Assembly (NCBI GenBank): GCA_022825895.1
Contig: JAJDVX010000019.1
Span: forward strand, 119,548 to 183,547
DNA: 64,000 nt
Reading direction: 5' to 3'
Origin: Chloroflexota bacterium
GTDB lineage: Bacteria > Chloroflexota > UBA11872
Part shown: piece by piece, positions 44,735 through 53,797 of the stretch
Numbering within the stretch: position 1 is the stretch's first letter
How the letters are laid out: every line of letters starts with the position of its first letter
The notes under the pieces: generated by a model
Seen by the model: only the letters and a program-made list of their open reading frames with translations
Databases searched by the model: none
What the model was told of the DNA's origin: nothing
Position numbers and translations under genes: made by a program

Positions 44735-47700
44735 TCAACCCCCCGCCTGCGCCGCCCCACCCTTATACGTCGCCCTGAACACCGTCTCCGAAACCCACCG
44801 CCTGAACGACTCGTTATCGCTGAACTGCTTGAAAAACTCCGTCGGGTCAAGCAGATAGTTCGTCACGGCTCGCTCCAGCGCCTTGTCATGCTCGATCCGC
44901 GCGTTCTGCTTGTCCGAGTTCGCCATCGCGTTCTGGTACGCCTTGTCGGCGGCAACCCGTGCGGGCAGCTCTTCCGTAATCATCCGCTCAACCCTGTCCT
45001 TGTCCTGCCACTCGGTATTCCCAAACCGGTCATTAAAGTCCTGCAATATCTGCGACAGCGCATCCATCTCCGCTTCCGGCTTCTGGCCCCCGGCCTCCGT
45101 ACTCACGGGATCGATCTCCGCATCCTCGTCCGTCAACTGGATCTCCTGCACCGCCTGCTTCTCCACCCGGTAGCTGTCCATGTCGATCGCTTCCAGGATT
45201 CCCTTGGATAAATCGTCCTCCTCCGGCGCCGGCAGCTTCGGCACCAGGAACGTCAGGAAAATCGACAGCTTCTCCCAGTCCGCATACGTGTACGACAGGA
45301 TCGTCGCCAGGAACCCGTACGACCGCAGGAACGCCTTCGCCCGCCCCTTGAACTCCACCTGCCGGTCCTCGTCGAGATCCTCCCGGTACACCTCCACGCA
45401 CCGATCCAGGATCGGGTCCAGCAACTCCCGGTCACCCTCATTCAGATAACTCTCGACCAGTTCATCGACTTGTTCCTGGCTATACACCTGCGCGTCGTCC
45501 AGCGTGGCCTGCAGGTCATGCAGCCGGTTCGCGTCGGTCTCCTCGGCCAGCACCGTTGTCCGGTAGTAGTCGGCAAAGGCGTTCTGGATCGTCTCCGCGT
45601 CGTTCATAAAGTCCAGCACAAAGGCGTCGTGCTTCTTCGGGTGCGCCCGGTTCAGCCGCGACAACGTCTGCACCGCCTTCACGCCCGACAGCATCTTGTC
45701 CACGTACATCGTGTGCAGCAGCGGCTCGTCGTAGCCCGTCTGGAACTTGTCCGCGCACACCAGGAACCGGTACGGCTCTTCCTGGATCTTCCCGGCAATC
45801 TGGCTCGGCGAGAACCCGTTCATCGACGCCTCGGTCACCTTCCCGTCCCCGAACTCGTGCTCGCCCGAAAACGCCACAATCGCCTTGTACGGACTCTTTC
45901 GCTCAACCAGGTAGTCCTTGATCGCCGCGTAATAGCTCACCGCCCGCCGGATGCTGCTGGTCACCACCATTGCCCGCGCTTGCCCGCCGATCCGCTGCCC
46001 CGCCACCTGCTCGTGGAAGTGATCCACCATGATCTCGGCCTTCAGCCGGATGGCGTGCTCGTGGTCTTCCACGTACCGCCGCAGCTTCTTGGCCGCCCGC
46101 TTCGTGTCGAACTCCGGGTCGCCCTCCACCGTCTTCACCAGCCGGTAATAGCTGTCCACCGGCGTGTAGTTCGACACCACGTCGATGATGAATCCCTCCT
46201 GGATCGCCTGCTTCATCGTGTAGGCGTGGAAGGGCCGGTGCTTGGCCTCCGGGTCGGCCGCGTCCTTCGTGCCGAAGATCTCCAGCGTCTTGTTCTTCGG
46301 CGTCGCCGTGAACGCGAAATAGCTGGCGTTCTTCAGCAGCCGCTTCGACTCCATCAACCGGTTGATCGTGTCTTCGGTTGTCTCGTCTTCATCGACCTCG
46401 CGGCCGTTCGCGCTCAGCGCCATCGACACCGCCGCCGACGTCCGCCCGCCCTGGCTCGAATGCGCCTCGTCGATGATGATCGCGAACCGGCGCCCCCGGT
46501 GATCGTTTCCGATCGCGTCCAGGATGAACGGGAACTTCTGCACCGTCGTAATCACGATCCGCTTGCCCGTCTGCAGCAACCCCCGCAGGTCCGCCGAGGT
46601 CGACGCGTGACCCACCACCGACCCCAACTGCGCGTACTGCCGGATCGTGTCCCGGATCTGCTGGTCCAGCACCTTGCGGTCCGTTACCACGATCACCGAG
46701 TCGAACACCGTCTCCCCGTCCCGCTCCAGCCCGATCAACTGGTGCGCCAGCCACGCAATCGAGTTCGACTTCCCGCTCCCCGCCGAATGCTGGATCAGGT
46801 AGGTCTTCCCCGCCCCGCTCGCCGAGGCGTCTGCCAGCAGCCGCCGCACCACGTCAAGCTGGTGGTACCGCGGCCAGATCTGCGTGCGCTTGGTACGGCC
46901 CGTCTTCTGGTCTTTCGACGACACGATCTGCGCGTAGTTCTCGATGATGTTCGTCAGGCTCTCCCGCGTCAGCACCTGCCGCCACAAGTAGTCCGTCTTC
47001 AGCCCGTTTGGGTTCGGCGGGTTCCCCGCGCCGTCATTCCAGCCCTGGTTGAACGGCAGGAACCACGAGGCCTTGCCCTGTAGCTGCGTACAGAACTTCG
47101 CCTCGTGCTCGTCCACCGCAAAGTGCGCCAGGCACCGCCCCAGCTCGAACAGCTTCTCTCGCGGATTCCGGTCCCGCTTGTACTGCTCCACCGCGTCGTC
47201 CACCGTCTGCTTCGTCAGGCTGTTCTTGAGCTCGAAAGTCGCGATCGGCAGCCCGTTGATGAACAGGCACAGGTCCAGCGACAGCGCCGTCTGGTCCTGG
47301 CTGTAGCGCAGCTGCCGCGTCACGCTGAATCGGTTCAGCCGGTACCGCGCCTGCGCGTTCGCGTTCTCCGCCGAAGGCGTCCCGTAGAACACGTCGATGC
47401 TGTGCGGCCCGTGCTTCACGCCCTTTCGGATGACGTCAATCGTCCCCCGCCTGGTTATCTGCCCTTGCAGGCGCGCCAGGAAACTGCGACGCGTCGGGCT
47501 GTCATTCCCCAGGTCCAGCGCCTCTGCCGCCTTCGGCTGCGTCGCCCGCAGAAAGGCGGACAGTTGGACCAGGTCCACGCAATACCCCCGGTCATAATCC
47601 TCCGGGTCCCCGCAAATCCACCCCGCCCCATAACTCCCCGGCCGCTCCGCCGCCCCATCCCCCGACGCCACATCACACGGCCCACCGGTCAAGACGGAAC

Positions 47701-47743
47701 AAATCCGCCGTTCCAACCCCTTCTCACTAACGTCCGTCGTCAT
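44735..47743 (-). CDS. hsdR: Type I restriction enzyme R subunit (HsdR)
   Basis: A 1002-residue motor and nuclease subunit of a type I system. The nuclease site is D157 with E171-L-K173 (FELKN). Helicase Walker A AGSGKS is at residues 321-326, DEAH at 425-428, and the TATP motif near 485. The C-terminus is helical and should bind the methyltransferase core. It is the last gene of the hsdM-OLD-hsdS-hicBA-hsdR series on the minus strand, 27 bases after hicA. Full length, with no disruption seen. Confidence 0.93.
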   Translation of the reverse strand: MTTDVSEKGLERRICSVLTGGPCDVASGDGAAERPGSYGAGWICGDPEDYDRGYCVDLVQLSAFLRATQPKAAEALDLGNDSPTRRSFLARLQGQITRRGTIDVIRKGVKHGPHSIDVFYGTPSAENANAQARYRLNRFSVTRQLRYSQDQTALSLDLCLFINGLPIATFELKNSLTKQTVDDAVEQYKRDRNPREKLFELGRCLAHFAVDEHEAKFCTQLQGKASWFLPFNQGWNDGAGNPPNPNGLKTDYLWRQVLTRESLTNIIENYAQIVSSKDQKTGRTKRTQIWPRYHQLDVVRRLLADASASGAGKTYLIQHSAGSGKSNSIAWLAHQLIGLERDGETVFDSVIVVTDRKVLDQQIRDTIRQYAQLGSVVGHASTSADLRGLLQTGKRIVITTVQKFPFILDAIGNDHRGRRFAIIIDEAHSSQGGRTSAAVSMALSANGREVDEDETTEDTINRLMESKRLLKNASYFAFTATPKNKTLEIFGTKDAADPEAKHRPFHAYTMKQAIQEGFIIDVVSNYTPVDSYYRLVKTVEGDPEFDTKRAAKKLRRYVEDHEHAIRLKAEIMVDHFHEQVAGQRIGGQARAMVVTSSIRRAVSYYAAIKDYLVERKSPYKAIVAFSGEHEFGDGKVTEASMNGFSPSQIAGKIQEEPYRFLVCADKFQTGYDEPLLHTMYVDKMLSGVKAVQTLSRLNRAHPKKHDAFVLDFMNDAETIQNAFADYYRTTVLAEETDANRLHDLQATLDDAQVYSQEQVDELVESYLNEGDRELLDPILDRCVEVYREDLDEDRQVEFKGRAKAFLRSYGFLATILSYTYADWEKLSIFLTFLVPKLPAPEEDDLSKGILEAIDMDSYRVEKQAVQEIQLTDEDAEIDPVSTEAGGQKPEAEMDALSQILQDFNDRFGNTEWQDKDRVERMITEELPARVAADKAYQNAMANSDKQNARIEHDKALERAVTNYLLDPTEFFKQFSDNESFRRWVSETVFRATYKGGAAQAGG

Positions 47744-47770
47744 TCCGTCCCCGCCCTGGAAGGTCTTGTG

Positions 47771-48022
47771 CTACGCGCCGAAGAGCTCACGCCGCACCAC
47801 GTCCTGAGTCACCCCTAGGTGTGCGGCAACGTCCGCCATGATTCCGCTCAGTGTGCCAACGCGGAGGGCTCGATGTCGTGGAACAGTCACGCTGTGCGAC
47901 TCATCGCCGCTGCTTCTGGTCAGCGTCATGTGGCTGCCTCGCTGCCGGTCGAGTTCATATCCATATCGACGACGCAACAGCGCGGCCAGGTCGGTGCCCG
48001 ACATGTCGCGGGGCAGCCTCAT
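47771..48022 (-). CDS. hicA: HicA-like toxin (mRNA interferase)
   Basis: An 83-residue protein of the HicA family: RGSHMTLTRSS provides the conserved catalytic-type histidine and the dsRBD-like strand, and HSVTVPRHRALRVGTLSGIM is the family C-terminal block. HicA toxins cleave mRNA and are held by HicB. Start and upstream stop overlap as ATGA, so it is coupled to its antitoxin gene. It lies between hsdS and hsdR, a position suggesting addictive stabilisation of the restriction locus. Confidence 0.8.
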   Translation of the reverse strand: MRLPRDMSGTDLAALLRRRYGYELDRQRGSHMTLTRSSGDESHSVTVPRHRALRVGTLSGIMADVAAHLGVTQDVVRRELFGA

Positions 48023-48234
48023 ACGGCGATGGCTTCATCCTTGACGAAGTGCAACCTGACGACCTTCAGGTCGCCCGCGTCCCCAAAGTGGCAGGCCACG
48101 GCGTCCCTGACCATCGCCTTCAAATCGGTCCAGTCGTCTCCCTGCGTGAAAATGCTGTAGCCAAGCGCCCGCGCGTCGAACCCGCCCTCCGCGGCCTCGG
48201 TCACCTCAAAGATGATCTCCGCTGGCGCCTTCAC
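48019..48234 (-). CDS. hicB: HicB-like antitoxin
   Basis: GTG at 48234 with GGAGA 5 bases upstream gives 71 residues; a longer open frame upstream runs through repeats and is rejected. IIFEVTEAAEGGFDARALGY, SIFTQGDDWTDLKAMVRDAV and CHFGD match the partial RNase H-like fold of HicB. No C-terminal DNA-binding domain is present, so autoregulation must work differently. It is four bases overlapped with hicA. Confidence 0.75.
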   Translation of the reverse strand: MKAPAEIIFEVTEAAEGGFDARALGYSIFTQGDDWTDLKAMVRDAVACHFGDAGDLKVVRLHFVKDEAIAV

Positions 48235-48705
48235 ATGGTCTCCGGTTCTCACGAGCCCAGGGCGCCCCGATTCCTCAGCCCTGGGACGCTGCATGCTGGA
48301 GTGTAGAAACGCTACCACCGCGACACAACAGCGCCTCGTGGGAGGCGTCGGCCTGAGACCGCCCTCCCCCGCTCGTCCGCCATCGTGCGTCTGGATCACC
48401 TCTTGCGTACCGGCCGGTTTCCAACCGGCCTCTTCCGCTCGTGATGCAAAGACCCCACCCCCTCGCCTATCCGCCTCCCCATCCCCCTCTTCTCTCAATT
48501 CTCACTACTCTCAGCTCACTCCTTCCTCCCCGGCGTCCCCGGCCCCTCTTGCGTAGGGGCGTGGTCTCTGACCCGCCCGTCTTCAGCGCACCCAACCACC
48601 CGGCCGCACCCACGCCACCCCTGGCAACCCACCCTGACCAAATGCTCCCAACTTCCTACTCCGACTCCTCATCCCCCTCTTCTCTCAATTCTCACTTCTC
48701 TCAGC
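48235..48705. other. Repeat-rich spacer between hicB and hsdS
   Basis: About 470 bases without a gene. A palindrome at 48408-48430 belongs to the CCGGTTTC/AACCGG family. A C/T-rich stretch at 48481-48524 recurs almost exactly at 48671-48714, the second copy running into the last codons of hsdS. A GCGTAGGGGCGTGGTCTCTGACC string near 48551 resembles one at 19757. Confidence 0.6.
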
Positions 48706-48714
48706 TCACTCCTT
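48481..48714. repeat. 44-base direct repeat, second copy overlapping the hsdS stop
   Basis: Copies at 48481-48524 and 48671-48714 (ATCCCCCTCTTCTCTC, then AATTCTCACT and TCAGCTCACTCCTTC) differ at a single base. The second copy covers the hsdS stop codon. The first may be left from a duplication or recombination at the end of hsdS. A looser relative lies near 24585-24625. Confidence 0.65.
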
Positions 48715-50040
48715 CTTCGTCCCGAATCCCGTCGCCGCCTCCCGCACGTCCAACTTCCCCGTCACCACGTCCGCGATCAGCCGCGTGCGGTACTCCTTGA
48801 CCAATTCGATCTGGCGACGAGCCCGAGAAATAGCAACATCTGAAGCGCGCGTGGCGTCGTCCAGAAAGTCGACGATTTCGAGTTGTTCGGCAAAGGGCGG
48901 GAAGGGCAAGCGCTGCGCCCTTAGTTTCTCTCCGGTCAAGTGCGCGATGGTACTGATATGTCCATCACTGAAAGCCTGCCGGTCTGAAGCAGCTCTGAGG
49001 GTGAAATACATAAAGCGTGTCAAATCTCGTCCGAGATTCTTAGGCCGAAGTCTGTGAAGCGCCTTTTGGTATCCGCACAGTTCAAGTTCTGAGGTCCACA
49101 TTGCACATCGACCAACTTCTCCTCCTTCGCAAACAAGCAGATCACCCTTCTGGACGGTGTATCGGCCGTATTCGCTTGGAGCGATGTCCATGACTGGCAG
49201 GTCGTCGACGTTGATGTGGTCCCACTGAACATCTGTATTTCGAAGGTATGGGAGTAGATGGCTACCTGTGATTCGCTTTGCGTCGAGCATTTTCCCGAGC
49301 TCTTGCGAGTACCTATGCCGAAGGGCTGTGACCTCCCAATGCTCCGGCACATCCCCCAGCCACTCCACCCCGGAGGCCCTCAGCCGAACGCTTGGATCAA
49401 GCCCCCGCGTCACCGCCTGGTTGATAATCGCCTGCTTCTCCTCCTCCAGCAACCCAATCAACCTCTCCTTCGCCCTCACATACCGCCGAACCCGCCGGTC
49501 CACCCAGTCCAGGTATCGGACGATGGCGCGTTGCTCGATGAGAGGCGGCAAAAAGAACGGAATCCATCGCATCCGTTCTTGGGAGAGATCCCACTGACCA
49601 ATTCGCACACCGTCGGACGCTTGAGCGAAGAAGGGAACATATGCCTTAGAGCGGATTGCTGAATGAAAAAAACCTCCATCCACTCCCTTGAGGTGAAATA
49701 CGAAGTATGCCGGACTGACGACGCCATTGTACTGTGAAACGCCATATGAACCCTGCCATGCCTTCATCTTGTTCATGGCAAATTGTCCGGCTTTGACAAG
49801 CTTATAGTTGCTCAAGTCATCTGGAATGAAGTTGTGATTCGTTCCCGAATTCGTAACGTCACGGAGAATCACTCCCTGCTCTCGTACAACAGAGAGCAGA
49901 GGTAGATCAGGCCGATTACGCTCGTTTGTGCCCGCTAACATGCTACGAAGTCGTCGCACGCTCCAATGCTGGGGCACATCGCCTAGCCACCTGATACCCG
50001 AGGACTTATACTTGGTGTAGGGACGGTGAAGGCCACTCAA
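48706..50040 (-). CDS. hsdS: Type I restriction specificity subunit (HsdS)
   Basis: A 444-residue DNA-recognition subunit with two target-recognition domains. Each begins with SSGIRWLGDVPQHWSVRRL or SGVEWLGDVPEHWEVTALR, and each ends in a helical conserved region (PPLIEQRAIVRYLDWVDRR and PFAEQLEIVDFLDDA). The two halves are of normal size. A TTG start overlaps the OLD-like gene stop as TTGA. The recognition domains are AT-richer than the helices, as usual in exchangeable hsdS genes. Confidence 0.9.
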   Translation of the reverse strand: MSGLHRPYTKYKSSGIRWLGDVPQHWSVRRLRSMLAGTNERNRPDLPLLSVVREQGVILRDVTNSGTNHNFIPDDLSNYKLVKAGQFAMNKMKAWQGSYGVSQYNGVVSPAYFVFHLKGVDGGFFHSAIRSKAYVPFFAQASDGVRIGQWDLSQERMRWIPFFLPPLIEQRAIVRYLDWVDRRVRRYVRAKERLIGLLEEEKQAIINQAVTRGLDPSVRLRASGVEWLGDVPEHWEVTALRHRYSQELGKMLDAKRITGSHLLPYLRNTDVQWDHINVDDLPVMDIAPSEYGRYTVQKGDLLVCEGGEVGRCAMWTSELELCGYQKALHRLRPKNLGRDLTRFMYFTLRAASDRQAFSDGHISTIAHLTGEKLRAQRLPFPPFAEQLEIVDFLDDATRASDVAISRARRQIELVKEYRTRLIADVVTGKLDVREAATGFGTKKE

Positions 50041-51644
50041 GGAAACACATCACCTTCTAGTTCCTGTAACACATCCGGTGTGCGCTTGAGTGCCGGCGCC
50101 AGGTGCTGGACTGCAAACTCCCTTCTGGTGTTTCCAAGACTGTGAAGCTGCGTCGTAACCCTGATGTGCTGAAATAGATCCCGAGTAATCGGCTTTATGT
50201 CACCGAATTCCGAACTGCAACCGGAGAGAAGCTCGTCGAGCTTACTCAAGATGTTGCCCGTCACATCCCCCTGGCCATTTACGTCTAGGAATGACTCGAT
50301 GACTCTTCGATCATAGAGATAATTCTCCAATTCACGTCGCCTTAATACACGCGTTCCATCCTGAGCCCTATTCTTGCGCGCCTCTTCGGTCATATCGTCT
50401 CGATCGATGACCTTCCACACACTTGCACCTTGCGCAACAGCCTTTAGCACTGCGATCAAATCGTCGCTATTTTCTACTTCGCTGGCCCCACCGCGTGATA
50501 CAAACAGTGTATCCGGATGACTGTCGGAAAAAATAGTGTTGTAGCATTCCGCATCGAATCCCTCGTCGGCCCTAATTCTACTTCCTTCACAGATGATTAT
50601 TTTGGATGGCGCTATTAACTCTGCGAGGTCATCTAAGGCAATTCTATATGTCATATTCCAGAAGGACCGATTCGGAGTTCTCGGACTCATCTCAGTCTTC
50701 TGATCAAAGTCCCGATTGGAAAAATCTAAGAATGTCACTCCGCCAGTCTCGCGCATCATTTCGTAAGCTCTCCGTACAAAACCAACGGCATGAGTTGCAA
50801 TCCATAGTTGCGAATCACCCGGAAGGAGGTCCAGCATAGTTTCGAGCAATGGACCGTGTAAAGCGGTTGCAATGTGAGCCTCTGGCTCGTCTACACAGTA
50901 AATCGCATTTTTATATTCATTCCTCTTTACAAACATGTCCAACAAAAGGTCAAAGGCTGCCTTTTCTCCGCCTGACAGGTTCCTGTAATGGAATCCAGCA
51001 GCGGTTCCTTTTTCAAATCTAAAGACTCCAGAATTTCGAATGCTTCCGAAATCCTGCAGCTTGAGTGGAGGATCTTTGAACAACTTTGCCATAGCTTGCT
51101 GAAGAGGTCCGATGAAGTGGTTACGATAATGTTCGAAAGTGGTGTGTCCAGGGGCGTCTCCATCGAGGTCCGCCTGTCGCTTCCAAGCGAGTCGCGCATA
51201 GTTGTCGGACACTGCATGATCCGAGTCTATTATCCGTGCAAACCGAACTGTCTCGGATGATGGGCGGGTCGGAGATAAGTGTGTCAACTGAAAGTCTGCT
51301 TCGTTTCTATAAGCGGAGCGAATGTTGAAAACCTCACTCCAATCACTCTCAGTTGGCTGTTCAGAGTGGAGCTCAACCTGAATTCTCTGTGATAGAGCTT
51401 GTGTAGTCGTCGGGTTATTAGGAAGTTGGTCGTCTTTCAAGTAGTAGCCTGGGCGATCACGAGCTAGGGAATAGACACCCGGATTACTAGAATTGGCTTT
51501 AAGCAGAAAGGCGTCAAATAGCGAAGACTTACCTGTACCATTTGGCCCTACTAATACCACTAGGCGAGTCGACTCTGGAATTCCTGAGACAGTGAGATTT
51601 GTAAACCGTTTGTAGTTGGACAGATGTATCCTCTTAATGCGCAT
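50037..51644 (-). CDS. OLD-like AAA ATPase with C-terminal TOPRIM (restriction-linked)
   Basis: A 535-residue protein of the OLD/Rlo type placed between hsdM and hsdS. Walker A GPNGTGKS is at residues 33-40, the signature LSGGE at 223-227, Walker B CVDEPEAH at 250-257 and an H-loop ATHAVGF near 285. The TOPRIM region follows: IIICEG with E353, and VIDRDD with acidic residues at 414-417, then RRELENYLYD. This suggests an ATP-gated nuclease. It is AT-richer than its neighbours. It overlaps hsdS by 4 bases and begins 14 bases after hsdM. Confidence 0.8.
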   Translation of the reverse strand: MRIKRIHLSNYKRFTNLTVSGIPESTRLVVLVGPNGTGKSSLFDAFLLKANSSNPGVYSLARDRPGYYLKDDQLPNNPTTTQALSQRIQVELHSEQPTESDWSEVFNIRSAYRNEADFQLTHLSPTRPSSETVRFARIIDSDHAVSDNYARLAWKRQADLDGDAPGHTTFEHYRNHFIGPLQQAMAKLFKDPPLKLQDFGSIRNSGVFRFEKGTAAGFHYRNLSGGEKAAFDLLLDMFVKRNEYKNAIYCVDEPEAHIATALHGPLLETMLDLLPGDSQLWIATHAVGFVRRAYEMMRETGGVTFLDFSNRDFDQKTEMSPRTPNRSFWNMTYRIALDDLAELIAPSKIIICEGSRIRADEGFDAECYNTIFSDSHPDTLFVSRGGASEVENSDDLIAVLKAVAQGASVWKVIDRDDMTEEARKNRAQDGTRVLRRRELENYLYDRRVIESFLDVNGQGDVTGNILSKLDELLSGCSSEFGDIKPITRDLFQHIRVTTQLHSLGNTRREFAVQHLAPALKRTPDVLQELEGDVFP

Positions 51645-51658
51645 GGAGCAAGCTTCCT

Positions 51659-53623
51659 CTAGTTAGCGTTGACAATTTCAGTAAGCAGCCCTTCTGACTG
51701 CCGAGTAGCCAGCAGGATATCGGCTCGGATCTCTTCTAACGACCGCATCGGCGTCGGCTTATAGAAATGCCGCGTAAAGCTGATCTCGTACCCAACTTTC
51801 ACGCTTGACGCCACGTACCACGCGTCCGGTGCGTACGGCAGCACCTCCCGACGCAGAAAGGCCTCGATCCCGCCCTCCTCCATCAGGGGAATCTGCTCCG
51901 TGTCCCGCAACTCTCGGTCCGCCTCGTACTCCACGACCGCCGGCTGTCCGTTGACGGTCGCAGCAAAGAACCCCTGAAGTGGGTCGGGCTGCGCCCGGCG
52001 CCGATGCACCCGCTTGATCACCGGCGGCGCCGTCTCCGAACGCGCTAACTCCTCCTTCAGAACCTTGATCTCCCTGGCCTTGTACGCCCGCTCGGCGTCG
52101 ATCCCCTCCAACCGCAACGGACGCTCCACCGTCACCTTCCAGTACCCGAACGCCTCGTTCGGAAAGATCTTCGATTCCTCGGTCTCCTCGAAGGCCTCGA
52201 AGACCTCGCAGATCCGCTGAATGCCCGGGCCCGAGAGCTCGCAGTTCTTGCTGCCCAGGTTCTTCCGCAGCGGCTCGAACCACTGCGTGGCGTCGATCAG
52301 TTGCACCTTGCCCCGCCGGTGCGCCGCCTTCCGGTTGCTCAGCACCCAGATGTAGGTGGCGATCCCCGTGTTGTAGAACATGTTCAGCGGCAGCGCCACG
52401 ATGGCTTCCAGCCAGTCGTTCTCGATGATCCAGCGCCGGATATTGCTCTCGCCCTGCCCGGCGTCGCCCGTGAACAGCGAGCTGCCGTTATGCACCTCCG
52501 CGATCCGGCTCCCCAGCGCCGTGTCCTGCTTCATCTTGCTCAGCATGTTCGCCAGGAACAGCATCTGCCCGTCGCTTGAGCGCGTCACCAGCGAGTAATC
52601 CGGGTCGTCGGCGTGCTCCACGATGAACCGCATGTCCACCAGGCCCGACTTCCCGCCCATCCGCTCCAGGTCCGTCTTCCAACTCTTCCCGTACGGCGGA
52701 TTGGAGAGCATGAAGTCGAACTCGCGGGCCGGGAATCCGTCGTTCGAGAGCGTGGAGCCGAAGTGGATGTTGTCCGCCTCCACCCCCTCGCCCTTCAGGA
52801 TCAGGTCGGCCTTGCTGATCGCGTAGGTCTCCGGGTTCACCTCCTGCCCGTACAGGTGGACCGAGACTTCCTTGTCATGCTCCCGCGCTAAATCGGCCAG
52901 CGTGTCTTCCGCCACCGTCAGCATCCCGCCCGTCCCGCAGGCCCCGTCGTACACCAGGTAGGTTCCCGACGTAACCTCGTCGGCAATCGGCTCGAACACC
53001 AGCCGCGCCATCAGCTGCACCACGTCCCGCGGCGTGAAGTGCTCGCCCGCCTCCTCGTTGTTCTCCTCGTTGAACCGCCGGATCAGTTCCTCGAAAACCG
53101 TCCCCATCCCGTGGTTGTCCAGTCCCTCCAGCCGCACCGACCCGTCCCCGTTCAGCACCGGTCGCGGGCTCAGGTTGATCGATGGGTCCAGGAACTTCTC
53201 TAGCAGGAACCCCAGCGCGTCGGCCTCCATCAGCGTCGGGATCTGGTTGCGGAATTTGAACTTGGCCAGCACCTCCTGCACGTTCGGCGAAAACCCGTCC
53301 AGGTACGCCTCGAAATCCGCTCGCAGTTGCTGCTGTGTCGCCTTCGAAGTGAGGTCCCGCAGCCGGAACGGCGACACGTTGTAAAACGCCTCGCCGGCCG
53401 CCTGCCGCAGTGCGGCGTCCTGATTCGTGATGCCGGCGTCGTCCAGCTGATCCTTCATCCGCAGGACGTCGTCCTTCGTCGGCTCCAGCACCGCGTCCAG
53501 CCGCCGGATCACCGTCATCGGCAGGATCACGTCGCGGTACTTTCCTCGCACATACACGTCCCGCAGCACGTCGTCCGCGATCCCCCAGATAAACCCGCTC
53601 ACATTCAACGCACTAACCGCCAC
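51659..53623 (-). CDS. hsdM: Type I restriction methyltransferase subunit (HsdM)
   Basis: N6-adenine methyltransferase of the type I system. The start is taken at GTG 53623, which gives a normal-length protein of 654 residues opening VSGFIWGIADDVLR; the larger open frame that runs to 54856 is antisense to another gene. The SAM motif DGACGTGGML and catalytic NPPYGKSW are present. ARLVFEPIADEV and related blocks are family-typical. A TTG at SALNVSG is a possible alternative. First gene of its operon, divergent from an enolase-superfamily gene. Confidence 0.9.
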   Translation of the reverse strand: MAVSALNVSGFIWGIADDVLRDVYVRGKYRDVILPMTVIRRLDAVLEPTKDDVLRMKDQLDDAGITNQDAALRQAAGEAFYNVSPFRLRDLTSKATQQQLRADFEAYLDGFSPNVQEVLAKFKFRNQIPTLMEADALGFLLEKFLDPSINLSPRPVLNGDGSVRLEGLDNHGMGTVFEELIRRFNEENNEEAGEHFTPRDVVQLMARLVFEPIADEVTSGTYLVYDGACGTGGMLTVAEDTLADLAREHDKEVSVHLYGQEVNPETYAISKADLILKGEGVEADNIHFGSTLSNDGFPAREFDFMLSNPPYGKSWKTDLERMGGKSGLVDMRFIVEHADDPDYSLVTRSSDGQMLFLANMLSKMKQDTALGSRIAEVHNGSSLFTGDAGQGESNIRRWIIENDWLEAIVALPLNMFYNTGIATYIWVLSNRKAAHRRGKVQLIDATQWFEPLRKNLGSKNCELSGPGIQRICEVFEAFEETEESKIFPNEAFGYWKVTVERPLRLEGIDAERAYKAREIKVLKEELARSETAPPVIKRVHRRRAQPDPLQGFFAATVNGQPAVVEYEADRELRDTEQIPLMEEGGIEAFLRREVLPYAPDAWYVASSVKVGYEISFTRHFYKPTPMRSLEEIRADILLATRQSEGLLTEIVNAN

Positions 53624-53797
53624 CACCCGCCCTCCAACACGCCTGTCCCACGCCCAACCGGCCCAACATCCTACGCATCGGCTTTCATATCTACTGCCAA
53701 CCCGCCCCTGGCCGCCTGCGAAACTGGCGAGTGCACTCGAACCCCTGCGACGCTGCACTTGAGTCTCACCGCCCCGTGAAACGACAGGACTACCCCC

